This document shows positions 1 through 38,743 of a stretch of DNA of 64,000 bases, piece after piece. The DNA lies in the NCBI GenBank assembly GCA_038380795.1, contig CM076266.1, forward strand, positions 16,900,145-16,964,144, read 5' to 3'. Position numbers and translations under genes: made by a program. Every line of letters begins with the position of its first letter. Positions within the stretch are counted from its first letter, which is position 1. This stretch comes from Pyrocephalus nanus. Lineage: Eukaryota; Chordata; Aves; Passeriformes; Tyrannidae. The notes below the pieces were generated by a model that was not told the origin of the DNA, made no database searches, and was given only the letters and a program-made list of their open reading frames with translations.

Positions 1-1237
1 CTGCTGAAAAAGCTTACTTATGCTAAAGCAGTAATGAACTATGAATTATAGTCTATTCTATTAGTTTAACTGTCTCCTGATACTTAAGTTGGTTGAAGAT
101 GACAGATACATGGGGAAGAGAGAAGTAAACAGGAAACAAAAGGTTTAGCTTGGAAAGCTAAGTATAGTTCCATGCAATTCAAACTTTACAGCAATATCTA
201 TTTCTAGAAGGGATGGTCTGTCAAGGTCTCTTTGGAGGGGAGTCAGAGCATGTGAATACAGCAGAGATTATGTCACTGTCTGAGTCCGACACACTGCAAA
301 TTAAAAGTGGTTTTCTGACTTTGCTCTGTAAATGGTTTTTACAAAACTTAGTTTTGTTAGAAATCAGACAGTAGGAACTATTTTTGAGGTATAGAACATC
401 TGAAGCTATCTGAATTCTCAGTCTGGCCTCTTTAAAAAGGATCTTCTACAAACATGGAAAAAATATGTCACCATTTTTTTTCAAAATCCTCAGCTCACCC
501 TTAAAAGAGCAGAGGAGCTTGGGAGGAGGTGGCACACAGCAGTGCAAGGCCCTAAAGCTGTGAGTGCAGGCTTGCCCCTAAGCTGGCACCCCATGCTTCT
601 GCTGGCTGGACTAGCCCATGTCCTCACCACTGAGAGCTTGTGCTCAGAACTTGGCATACAGGTGAGCTTCTCTAACTTACACCACCTGTTACACTTTTTA
701 CCTTTCTTTGATGAGGGATAACTACTTTTTGGTCGTGGAACAAACACAGATTGGTTTCTACAATGGATAATAGCCCAATCAACCTAAATAAAAATAGATT
801 GTTCCCTTGGATATATCCAATCTGGTTCTTAGCACCTTTCTGTGGACTCATTTGATAATTCTATATTTAATGATTTTTAAGGTCCACTTGGAAGTCTAAG
901 AAGACAGCCTCCCACATATCCAGCATGAAATTTACCCTTGCACTGTGCAGGTCGTGTTACTCTGTTATTCTGCTGCCCTGTCTCTGTCACTAAAGAAAAG
1001 AACAATCTCTCCTCTTCGTATCTGATGAACTGCTGGACATGGACAACCTGGCCTCCCACTACAAAATTTGGTGTTAGCTACCTCCAATGCCTCAAATTAT
1101 CTTCTCAAATAAAGTCAAATTTTGTGATACACATACAAAATAGAATCCTTTCTCAAACACTGTGTGGATCCCAGCACTTCTTTAGCTACAAACTAGTGTT
1201 TCAAATGCATAAAAAACACTATGAAAAAAGCAGGTGT
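1..1237. other. Flank beyond the ANLN 3' end, no gene seen
   Basis: AT-rich unique sequence. In human the next gene is AOAH, convergent with ANLN. No AOAH exon is recognisable here. A plus-strand AATAAA at 787-792 exists, but nothing links it to a transcript. Confidence 0.5.
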
Positions 1238-2538
1238 TTTATTTTTTATTTTAAATGAATAAAATAAATCTCAATACATAGTTTGGAAATATTTAGAGAC
1301 ATAAAAGAAAAAGAAAACAATTTAAAAGCAAGTACAAAAGGGGAAGGATGAAAACAGCATAAGCTAACAGAATTTAGTGTTTTGAGTGTGAATATGTAAC
1401 AGCAATAGCAATTTTAAGTATTCCGCTACTGCACTTACAGTAGTGAAGTAGTGAGCTGGTATTTCACTAAGCCCAGTGAAAAGCTGTGAAAACTGCAAGT
1501 TTTAACTGAGAAATTTTGCCATTTTGGTGGGTCTCAAGTACTGCTTTTATATGTATTTGCATACATCTCTGTCAAGGGGAGGAAGACCCGTACTTTCAGC
1601 CAGCAGAGTATTAGTTGGTACATAGCAGCTTTGTAAAGTCTTAATATTTAAAACAAACAAACAAAAACAAACCAAAACCAAAAGCACTTTTACAACCTAT
1701 TAACCTATTCCTGGTTCTCAAATGGAGAATTCTAGCTTGTACAAACCACAAGTCCCAGGAATTACTGATGTATACAACCCTAAACCTAAATTTCTCTGTT
1801 AGATTTTTTTTTTATATAGCAGTCTAACAGAAATAATCAAGACTTTTCATTTCTATCAAAGTGCAATATACTGCATACGTAATTCCACACCTACAAATCA
1901 CACAGTGTACATGCCATGCACTTACCCATACTGGTTTGTATAAGAAATTGCAAAAGTAGTATGAATATATTGTGCATTTCTATTGTTCTGACCACAAAGA
2001 TACTGTACAAGCAAGAAATATCTATACTGCATGTTGTAGAATAAAACTGACTAGTAACTTCTATATCTGATCCTTACCAAATACCCCAACAAACCTCCAA
2101 CATTAAATCTTGTGCTTCAGCAGCATCCCTGTTGGAGTATTTAGAGCTATTGTTTCTTCTAGGGAGCTGAGTTATCTAGAAAGCTTGTTTTTCATTAGCT
2201 TGCACCTCCCTTCCTGCCCTGAAGTGTGATTTCCTGAAATAATTTAGTTGTTTAAAGGAGAGAATGTACCTAGCTAGAAGACTTCCAAAAAAGGAGTTAC
2301 ATAAATATTAAGAAACTGCTCATTGCTTCCTACCGTACTCAAAAGCTAGGAAGTAAAAAAGTTTTAAAATTTAAGTGAAATAAAAATACTGCGTAAAACA
2401 GTCCTGCATAATGTTAAATACTCTCTCAAATTTAAAGCATAAGTGACCCAGAGGACTTCCCATATTTTCATTTCAGTTCTTTTCTTGTGTAGGTAATGAG
2501 GATTTTCGCATATTTTCTTCATATTTCCCTTCCAGAGT
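1238..2538 (-). other. ANLN: ANLN 3' UTR with two AATAAA signals
   Basis: About 1.3 kb between the stop codon and the first canonical polyadenylation signals on the minus strand (TTTATT on the plus strand at 1245-1250 and 1238-1243). No AATAAA-type signal was found closer to the stop. The exact cleavage site cannot be read. The 3' UTR assignment is inferred from position. Confidence 0.65.
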
Positions 2539-30560
<28,022 letters not shown>

Positions 30561-30760
30561 CGCGGCCGTCCTTGCAGTGCCCGCTGCCGATGCCGCCCGA
30601 GCACAGCCAAACCTCCGCCCCGACCACTCCCGATGCCGCCCGAGCACAGCCAAACCTCCACCCCAACCGCTCCCGGGATTTGAATTTCAGCGCCCGCCGC
30701 GGCACCACGGGAACAGGCCTTGATTGACAGGAGCGCCACCCAATCCGACGGCAGGCGGCC
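30561..30760 (-). promoter_or_regulatory. ANLN: ANLN 5' UTR and core promoter region
   Basis: GC-rich DNA directly upstream of the MDPFT start. An inverted CCAAT box (CCAAT on the plus strand) lies at 30740-30744, about 180 bp above the ATG. A CHR-like TTTGAA lies at 30679-30684, next to GCGCCCGCC at 30690-30698. CCAAT plus CHR/CDE is the known arrangement of G2/M genes bound by NF-Y and DREAM/MuvB, and human ANLN is a mitotic gene, so the context fits. No clear TATA box was seen. The transcription start is not determined. Part of the 5' UTR is a 43-bp tandem duplication. Confidence 0.6.
30587..30672. repeat. Two tandem copies of a 43-bp unit in the ANLN promoter/5' UTR
   Basis: Copy 1 is 30587-30629 and copy 2 is 30630-30672, starting CCGATGCCGCCCGAGCAC. 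A few substitutions separate them near the 3' end. It lies 27-112 bp upstream of the ANLN ATG. Confidence 0.9.
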
Positions 30761-31008
30761 CCGCGCGGCCCCACCCCCGGCGGGCGGCGGAAACTCCCGG
30801 CCCTGCAGGAGCGGAGAGGGCCCGGCCGGGCGGCGCTCCAGGAGGGTCGTACCCTTTTCTCCGCCCTGGGAGCAAATCTGGATTACTTCACTTCACACTA
30901 CTACACACTTCCAGGTGCTGTGTGTGATCCCTGCCTGCGGCCGTGCTGCCCAGGGTTTTCTTGTGTGGCGTGCAGGGAGTGCATCCAGCCATGGCCGCCG
31001 ACTCACGC

Positions 31009-31265
31009 AGAATCGCGGAGTCCATTAAGTTGGAAAAGATATCCGAGATCACCGAGTCTAACCTATGACCGAACACCACCTTGTCAACTAGATGATGACA
31101 CTTCAATGCCACGTCCAGTCTTTCCCTAAACACCTCCGGGGACAGTGACCCACCTCCCTGGGCAGCTCATTCCAATGTCTAGTCACACTTTCTGTGAAGA
31201 AATTCTTCCTGATGTCCAACCTAAACCTCCACTGACGCAGCTTGAGATTTATGTCCTCTCACCTT
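31009..31265 (-). mobile_element. CR1-type LINE 3' fragment
   Basis: The plus strand reads AGAATCGCGGAGTCC, TTGGAAAAGATATCCGAGAT, GTGAAGAAATTCTTCCTGAT and CCAACCTAAACCTCC, the typical reverse reading of a CR1 3' region. About 257 bp remain. It lies 450 bp upstream of the ANLN start. The right boundary is approximate. Confidence 0.85.
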
Positions 31266-34200
31266 CCCTTTCTTCTCCTCACTGACAGCCCCACCGGGTG
31301 CAGACTGTGGAGTTCTTTTAAAGAAAAGGCTTTTATCTCCTTTACAGGCAGGCAGGTCAACACTGCCTGGTTGACCTCACATCTTGCTGCAGGTGCTCAT
31401 TAGGAGTGTGCCCTGAGCCTTTTTTATTGGAAGATTAACTTTTCACCTGGCAGTGACATGGAAATGTGAATGGAAAACGTGATTTTAATGTGACTCAACA
31501 AATCGAGAGGATATTTACCCCATTGTAGCTGTGAAACTCACAGCTCCTCGTGGTTCTTGTTTCTCATCACATTACAGCCTGTGGGTGTCATGAAACCTTG
31601 CCCACCAGTACCTACTGCTGTCCCCATCACCATTTCGCTGGCAGACCTCTCAAAGTGGAATTGGAAGAGACTTATCAGGTGCTATCCAGGCACATCTCGA
31701 ACTGTCTTCCCATAAATGTATTGAATGCAATCACAAATCCAGCTTGTTTTGTCATCTCCGCTGTTCCCCTTAGAAGTCTGCTATAGGCCTGACTGCCCAG
31801 ATGAATAAACCTTGTCAAATTTCCAGTCTATTCATACATATTGGAACTTTTTGCTTGTAAGCAAATGGTGTTCATTACCTTGCATGAATATGAATGCCTG
31901 TCTTCATTTGTGCTGTGCTTCTTGCCTCTTCGATTATTTATAGGCAGTAGTCATTTCCTCCCCCAGTCTTTATTTTGCCTTGCTAAACAAACCAAAAGTC
32001 TTGTAATCATCCCTCATTAGAAATTTTTTTAAGTGCCTTATTTGCAAACAGCGTGACATCAGTGTGCAGCAAAATCTAAAAACACAGTAAAAATAATATT
32101 TTTTCTGAAGAAATCTTCAAGATTGGACACTCTGGCAAACAAACATCCCTGCACTGTTCTCAGATAAACATGGGTTGGAGCAGCCTGAGGTCCAGCATCA
32201 GAACTTGTTCACACACCAGGCAGAAAACTGGGACTTACCAGATGGGACTTGTCACTCATTCATAATCTATGAACCAGCTTGTACAGTGGTAAGAAAGGAC
32301 AGGCTTTATTTCTTTCAAGAGAAACTAGGCATAGCTTTCACTGGCAAATAACAGAAATATTCTTTTAATGGAGCAGTAGAGAAGCAATGCAGAAAAATAC
32401 CAAAAGACAAAATAGCTAATATGGAGCTCAAATTCTCTGGCAAAAATAGAGAGAATTACCATTTAATCTTTTATTTCTCCTGCCATCCCAAAGGAAGAAA
32501 AGTCATGCACAATTTGAGCCCTTTAAATATTACAGAATTATTGCAGTTTAAACGTGGTTTCTGCTTTACATGTAGGTCTGTGAGATTTATACAGTGCAGC
32601 TCCGTCTATTCTCAGTGCAATTCCAAATGTGGTTCCATCCATTGCTGTTGTCTTTCAAATGATCTGGCATAGTACATGATGCTCAGCCTGGGGGCTGACC
32701 AAAATATTAGTTGCACTGTTCGTGTACATAATAATGTAATCTGCTTTTTATTATTAAAAAATAGGGAAATAATCATGCCTTATTCTGTGAAATAAATTTC
32801 TTGTAAAAAATATTTCTATGAAGTATATTCTGAAAAATAAAGTGGAGATTCCTAGGAGTGTATAACTGCTTAAAATGTCAGTGCAGTGTGCATGTGACAA
32901 ATGTCCTTTCCTTTTGCTCTCTGCAGAACCAATAATTTTTTCATCATTTTGATCCAGACTCTGGGCCCTTGCTAGAAATAAGCAGAATACATAGTTTCTC
33001 AAGGGGTTGTGTCTGTCTTCCAGAAAAAACAGTGAACAGTAAGTATACTTACCCTTTTAGCACTCCAAAGAGCCAAAGAAAGACAGTCTTTTTCAAGAAT
33101 GGTGCTATAAAATGATGATGAGATCTGTTGTCTGTGTAACAGTGAGCAGTACAGACCGTAGCAATGGAATTTTCAGTTATATTTTTCTTAATGAATTAAT
33201 AAAAATATTTGCAACTTATGGAAAAAAAATAACTGAAGTTTCATAATCTGAAGGCATAAAGAAACGAAGAGAGAAAGAAAGGAATGCCATATGAAACCAG
33301 CAGAACAATGAGCCAGCTCTGCCTGCTGAACAGCATTATAATTTATGCCAGCCTTTTGCATTCAAAAATTATGAAACACACCCTTAACTGTCTCCTCACC
33401 CCGCGTGATATGGTTTAAGATTTCTTCTTGCCAGGAATAAGTTAATGAAAAGTAATTCCTTCTGTAACAATAACACAATACAAAGTACTTGAGTAACAGT
33501 TTTTGCTGGCTCACAGTTTTTATGAGAATTGAGAATGTGGACACAGGAGCCAGTCATTTGTCTTTTAATATGGCAAGAAAAACATTTTTACTTTCCCAAG
33601 ATCTCCTTCAAAAAGGTTTAAAACATGTTGACTGTTTTCAGGGGTGTATTTTCATCTTCAGAAAGTTGTAGATGTTTGCACTAGCACTTTAGTAAGAGTG
33701 GAGCACTTTTTTACTAATAAAAACACTGGCCAAAGTATATATTTGGCTTCCTTACAATACCAGTACAATCATAAATGTAAAATATTGAAAAATGCTGATC
33801 CCAGTGTAGTCCACTATGTAGCTCCATTCTGTAATCCTCAGAGAATATTTCCTAAAACTTTCTTTCTGCTGAGAGACTGAGTTCACAATTCTGATTCCAA
33901 AGGAAAGATGGCCAAGATGCTTCCTTTGAGTTGCAGACAAATCTCAGTCATTTAGAGAAAATTACTACTTTTCAACTTGTAATTTCCTTTTATTCACAGT
34001 TTAATAACTCAAACTGAAAATCAATGCTCACCTTTCTTGCCCTTGCAAGCAGATTCAATGTATTGCATGGTGATACACTGCATTAGAATACAGTAGTGTA
34101 GTATCTCTTGTAGGAATTCCTTGAATTCCTTGTAGATTTACTTTCAAAAGGTGTTTTTTACCAGAAAATCCACTCCTCCACTAATCAGCTGGAGAGCTGT

Positions 34201-35430
34201 CATGATTCTGATACTAATTTCACACTTAATAGTATGATTGCATAGGATTCCACAGGAAGAAGAGGCAAGTGTATAGTCTAGCACACAGTGGTGCACATCA
34301 TTATTTCTGGACTATAGTCCCATTAGACTTAATTCTTCCCCTTGACTTAAGAAAGAGGGGTTTAACCATGGGGAAGGGGTGAGGATATAGCTCTTTCAGA
34401 GCTTCTTGGAGACATCCCTTTCCCCTAGCCCATCTTCTTTTTGCCTCCAGTGGAGCCTGGAGGATGTACAGTGCAGGTCTGACTCTCCATGTCTCAACAA
34501 TGTCTAAGATGAAGTCAGGCTGTAAGAAATTCCCCTCTTCACAAGCCCTCCCACCAGGACCCCTGTCTAAGGGAATCCTGAACTACAGAAGAGCAGCAAG
34601 AATATAATATCCATCCTTTCAGTGATTCTGAAATGAGGATCATATTGTGCCCTCAGATCCTCTTGAATATGACAGGGACTTGGCCTGGGAAAAGGCAATA
34701 TCACCCCCAAGGTATGAATAGAAGGGCTGGTCCATAGTCTGGCAAAACACAGCAGTTTGTATTGATCTGTATTTTCTGTTGGAAATATAACATAATCAGA
34801 AACATTTTGATGGGCAGAATTTAGGATATGTTGTCTGTGACAAGCCAAAGGTGATCATCCTGCTTTTGTCAGCTCCTATGATAATCACAGAGGAAACTTA
34901 GGCTGACATTATCCAGTAAAACAATATATTTATGTCTGGAATAAGACAGGTTTTGTGAGTGAGTAACCCAATGTGTGACATGGATTTAAATTAGCAAAGC
35001 TCAGAACATCAATCTGTCTCCTAGTAGCCCAAATAGGAAATTCACAACCAGCTCAAACAGACTAAAAGAATATGAGACCCCATAGCCATTAAAGCCTAAT
35101 TTTCACCTGGCACAAGGCTTCAATCATTAGTCTGCCTTGGCAAGTGTGACTGGGGAAAAATCCTTTAAAGTGGACACTTTCTGGGGGGAAATATGGTACA
35201 TTTTCAGAAATGTATGGAATTCATTTCAAACTGTGTGATTTTATTTGTTCCCTCAGTTTTCCTTGGCAAAATATGGGAGGTTCTCAAGAAAACTCTGCCT
35301 TGCTGAAGACACTCTTTATATAAAAGGTTGGAAAAGCCCACTGTCATTTATATTCTACAATTAATTACTGTATGATGACATGGATGGGTTAGTGTTAACT
35401 GCTGTCAGACCTGAAATGCACCATCTCATA
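31266..35430. other. Intergenic, no gene seen
   Basis: AT-rich unique sequence with only short unconvincing open frames. It contains an 8-bp perfect inverted repeat with an 8-nt loop at 31354-31377 (AGGTCAAC / GTTGACCT). No exon with coding-like similarity was recognised. Confidence 0.6.
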
Positions 35431-35551
35431 TGAGGAGCGACTGAGGGAAAATCACATAGAAATCGAAGCTGGAGGGAAAGCAAAACCATTGTGGGTTAGT
35501 GGTTGGGCTCAATGATCAGAGAGGTCTTTTTTCCAGCCTTAGTGATTCAAT
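35431..35551 (+). mobile_element. CR1-type LINE 3' end, internally deleted
   Basis: The 3' part reads GGTTGGGCTCAATGATCAGA, then GAGGTCTTTTTTCCAGCCTT and AGTGATTCAA, the sense-strand 3' end of CR1. The 5' part, TGAGGAGCGACTGAGGGA, matches an upstream CR1 segment, and the material expected between them is largely missing. The family call is from memory. Confidence 0.72.
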
Positions 35552-38167
35552 TAAAAAAGGGGAGAGTGAAAAATGGCAAATGACAAGATGCAATAACAAA
35601 GAAACTCAGAGGAAAAGAAAGAAGATATATGAAAATGGAAAAGTAGTGAAACAACGAATGAGACAAAACTCATATTTCATTAACAGCAAGAGACAGTTGT
35701 CAAGAGGACTCAGTTTCAGAAAAAAATCCTTTGGGTTGTTGAACTCTGCATTTTTACAAGGCTGTGGGAGTTAAGAAACATTTGCCTGTCATGCACTCTC
35801 AAAAGATTTATTGTGTTCAGTTTTCTTAGTATAATATTGCACTTGTGTCTCTAAATCACAGAAAGTTTCTCAGGACTGTTCATTTAGATCTCCTGAATGA
35901 TTTTCCCAAGAGAAGGGGAATTAGACTTCCTTCTTTTGTGTCTCTAAGTAAAATTTCTTTCTTTATCCATATGGTACAGATGTACCATTTGCTGACATAA
36001 AAATCCTGAAATTAAGCAAAAGGCATGAGAGCACTTAAGTGCCATTATGTTAATTTAGACCAAGATGTTACTTTGCAGTACCTGAGACTTGCTTGCAACT
36101 CTGCAGCATAATGCAAATGGAGTACTACCATAATCACATCAGCAATTGCACCAGCCAAATTATATTGCATTTTCAAATAATTTTCTGAACAATGGAAAAG
36201 TTAGGAGATTCTTGTTGAAAAAAAAACATTTTTCACAAAAAAAAAAAGTGTTCTATCAGCTCTAATTTCTTTTTTTTAATTTTTTTAAGGCTCAGTAGGC
36301 TGAAAGCTTAACAGGTGATAAATTTCTGACCTCGTTCTTGCCGTCTTGTTCTCATATTTTAAATAAATAAAGGAAACTACAGGACACACATAAAATAAAT
36401 GATGTATAATGAAAGCCAAGAATGTCACCTACAAAATCATCTGAAAGTTTTTTAAAACTAAAATAGATGCTTCAAATTAATTATAGCCTATATGCTTTGC
36501 TAAGCAGGGAAAGACCTAAGGATATGAAATGGATTTTGCATGAGTACGTGGTAGTTTTTTTCTTTATGTCAGTCCTCTGGGAAAAAAACCCCAACCATAG
36601 AGTATCATGAAATCCTTTCTGCAAAAGTAGCATGTTTACACTAGAGGGTGCTACTTGGACAGGATTTTAGCCTGCTCAGTGTCTTGCTTTGAAAATATTT
36701 TTTTTCAACGTTTGGAAGAAAGATGCACTTCTGAAATAAGAAGCAGATGTTTTTAGTGGGAGAAATTCTACTGAAATTTAAGTAAACATAATTGAAATGT
36801 AACGGTGATGATATTTTCCACACACATACCCATGAGGGACATTGGTCTCTCATGTCATCTCAGCTTCAGTAGAAATTACATATATAATTACACTGAGGAT
36901 GTGTTAGAGATCCCTAATACTTCAGTCTGCTTTTGCTTAAAAAACTATTATGACATGAAAAATAGGCTAACTAAAGAAATATGAAAATAAGATCATGGTT
37001 CTTCATTAATGAGAGGGACAGAAACATCCAATGAAGTAAAATATAAATTAACAGTCATGGGTGTGATGAGACAGAGGGCTGTCTCACCTTGCAATAAAGC
37101 ATGAAAGAAGGCGAAGGGAGTGGAAATAGCCAAGAGGTTTATTTTAAATAATTCTTCTCTCATCCAGTGGTGTGGTGAGAACTGTTATAGCTCTGAACGT
37201 GTCTCTCTACACCTCCAGGGGCTTTGGCTGGCAGGGAATCTCCAAAACCAGACAGGAGGTAGAGGAGAATAAAGTCTGAAAATACCTCTGTTTTGGCTTA
37301 TGCTTTCCCCAAGCTTGAACGTGATTTCTGTCAGCTGAATTTGTCACTGGTACCACTTGAAAGGGATTATTCACCATGGAGTAAATAAAATAGCCTCAGC
37401 TGTTTTATTTACTCCCCATCTAACCCCCAAAACCATGCGAGAACCCACAAGGTACAGCTCAGTAGCAGTGCCAGGCATGTACTTGCAAACTGGAAAAAGA
37501 ATGTGGGCTTACACCCTGGGTTCTGCCCCTCCCTGAGTCCAGTGCTTCTCCTCAGAAACAAGGCTTACCAGCAGACCATCTTCTCCAGGCCACTCAAAGC
37601 CCCTTCAGCTCTATAGATCCGGTCCTAAGGAGAGGATCTGGTATCCCATGACAAAATGCTTTGATCATCACTCTTTCCACAGCTACTGGGTCATTGCCCA
37701 CTGATGTCAACTGCAAAGGGTCCCCTGATCCCAGCGCTGGAGCTCCAGCTTTAGGAGAGTGCTGGCCCCAGCATGCAGGTGAGAGCTCTGTCTCCAAAAC
37801 ACCATGTACTCACGACTGCACAAGTTTCTTCTTGTAAAAAGCTGCTAAGGAAGGGGTTTGTGTTTCTTGGAGATCCCCTTTTCATTTTGTAAGTCTGTTT
37901 TATAGCCTGGACTAGCAAAAAATAAGGGAGGGAATAAACAAAATGGAAGAGAAAGAGATAAGGAAATGAATGGCAATAGGAAGAGGAACGTTGTGCTTTT
38001 CTCAGGTTGGTTAAGTGAAGTGCCCATTTGATCAGTCAAAAAGGACAATGCACTACTATGAAAACATTTGCTTTTCAACCAAAATTATCCCAGCACCACG
38101 AAAGAGTTGACTACCTTCAAAAAGCCCAAAGACAAAGCACAAATATTTAAAAAATTGTCATTATTTG
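35552..38167. other. Intergenic, no gene seen
   Basis: Mostly AT-rich. The part at about 37070-37800 is more GC-balanced and may be an old degraded element, but I could not match it to a family. Confidence 0.5.
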
Positions 38168-38172
38168 GGAGC
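38168..38172. repeat. Target-site duplication, left copy (GGAGC)
   Basis: It directly abuts the 5'-TG end of the solo LTR and is identical to 38739-38743. Confidence 0.85.
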
Positions 38173-38738
38173 TGTTGTGGTTTAACCCCAGCTAGCAACC
38201 AAGCTCCACACAGCCATTCACTCATTCTACCACCAGCAGAATCAGAGGGAGAGTCAGAAGGGTAAAAGCCTGAAAACTCACGGGTTGGGATAAAGGCGAT
38301 TTAAAAGGAAAAGCAAAAGCCACGTACGCAAGCAAAGCAAAACAAGGAATTAATTAACTGCTTTCCATGGGCAGGCAGGTGTTCAGCCATCTCCAGGAGA
38401 GCAGGGCCCCATCACGCGTAATGGTGAGTTGGAAAGAGAAGCACCATCGCTCCAAACCTTCCCCCCACTCTATATACTGAGCATGATGTCATATGATCTG
38501 GAATATCTCTCTGGTCAGTTTGGGTCACCTGTCTCCTCCCAACCTCCCATGCACCCCTAACTTCCTTGTCAGCACGGCAGTACGAGAAACAGAAAATGCC
38601 TTGCATCTGTGCAAGCTCTGATCAGCCAAGGCAAAACATCTCTGTATTATCAACCTTGTGTTCAGCACAAATCCAAAACACAGCCCCGGACTAGCCACTG
38701 TGAAGACAATTAACTTTACCCCAGCCAAAACCAGCACA
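38173..38738 (-). mobile_element. Solo LTR (566 bp), endogenous retrovirus, probably ERVL-like
   Basis: On the plus strand the element starts TGTTGTGGTTTAACCCCAG and ends CCAGCCAAAACCAGCACA. It is flanked by GGAGC at 38168-38172 and again at 38739-38743, a perfect 5-bp target-site duplication. The sense strand is judged to be minus: there it begins TGTGCTGGTTTTGGCTGGG, has a TATA-like TATATA at 38471-38476 about halfway, and carries a degraded polyadenylation-like stretch nearer its 3' end. No internal viral genes and no second LTR are present, so this is a recombined solo LTR. The ERVL assignment rests on the 5-bp duplication and remembered similarity. Open frames inside it are not genes. 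Confidence 0.88.
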
Positions 38739-38743
38739 GGAGC
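38739..38743. repeat. Target-site duplication, right copy (GGAGC)
   Basis: It directly follows the terminal CA of the solo LTR. Confidence 0.85.

Noticed and set aside
787..792. Plus-strand AATAAA as the 3' end of AOAH
   Set aside because: AOAH is expected to the left by synteny, but no AOAH coding sequence is visible to support the link.
30888..31133. 81-codon minus-strand frame near the ANLN promoter
   Set aside because: Mostly the CR1 3' fragment; no coding capacity expected there.
38525..38737. 70-codon frame inside the solo LTR
   Set aside because: LTR noncoding sequence; no viral protein domain and no splice context.
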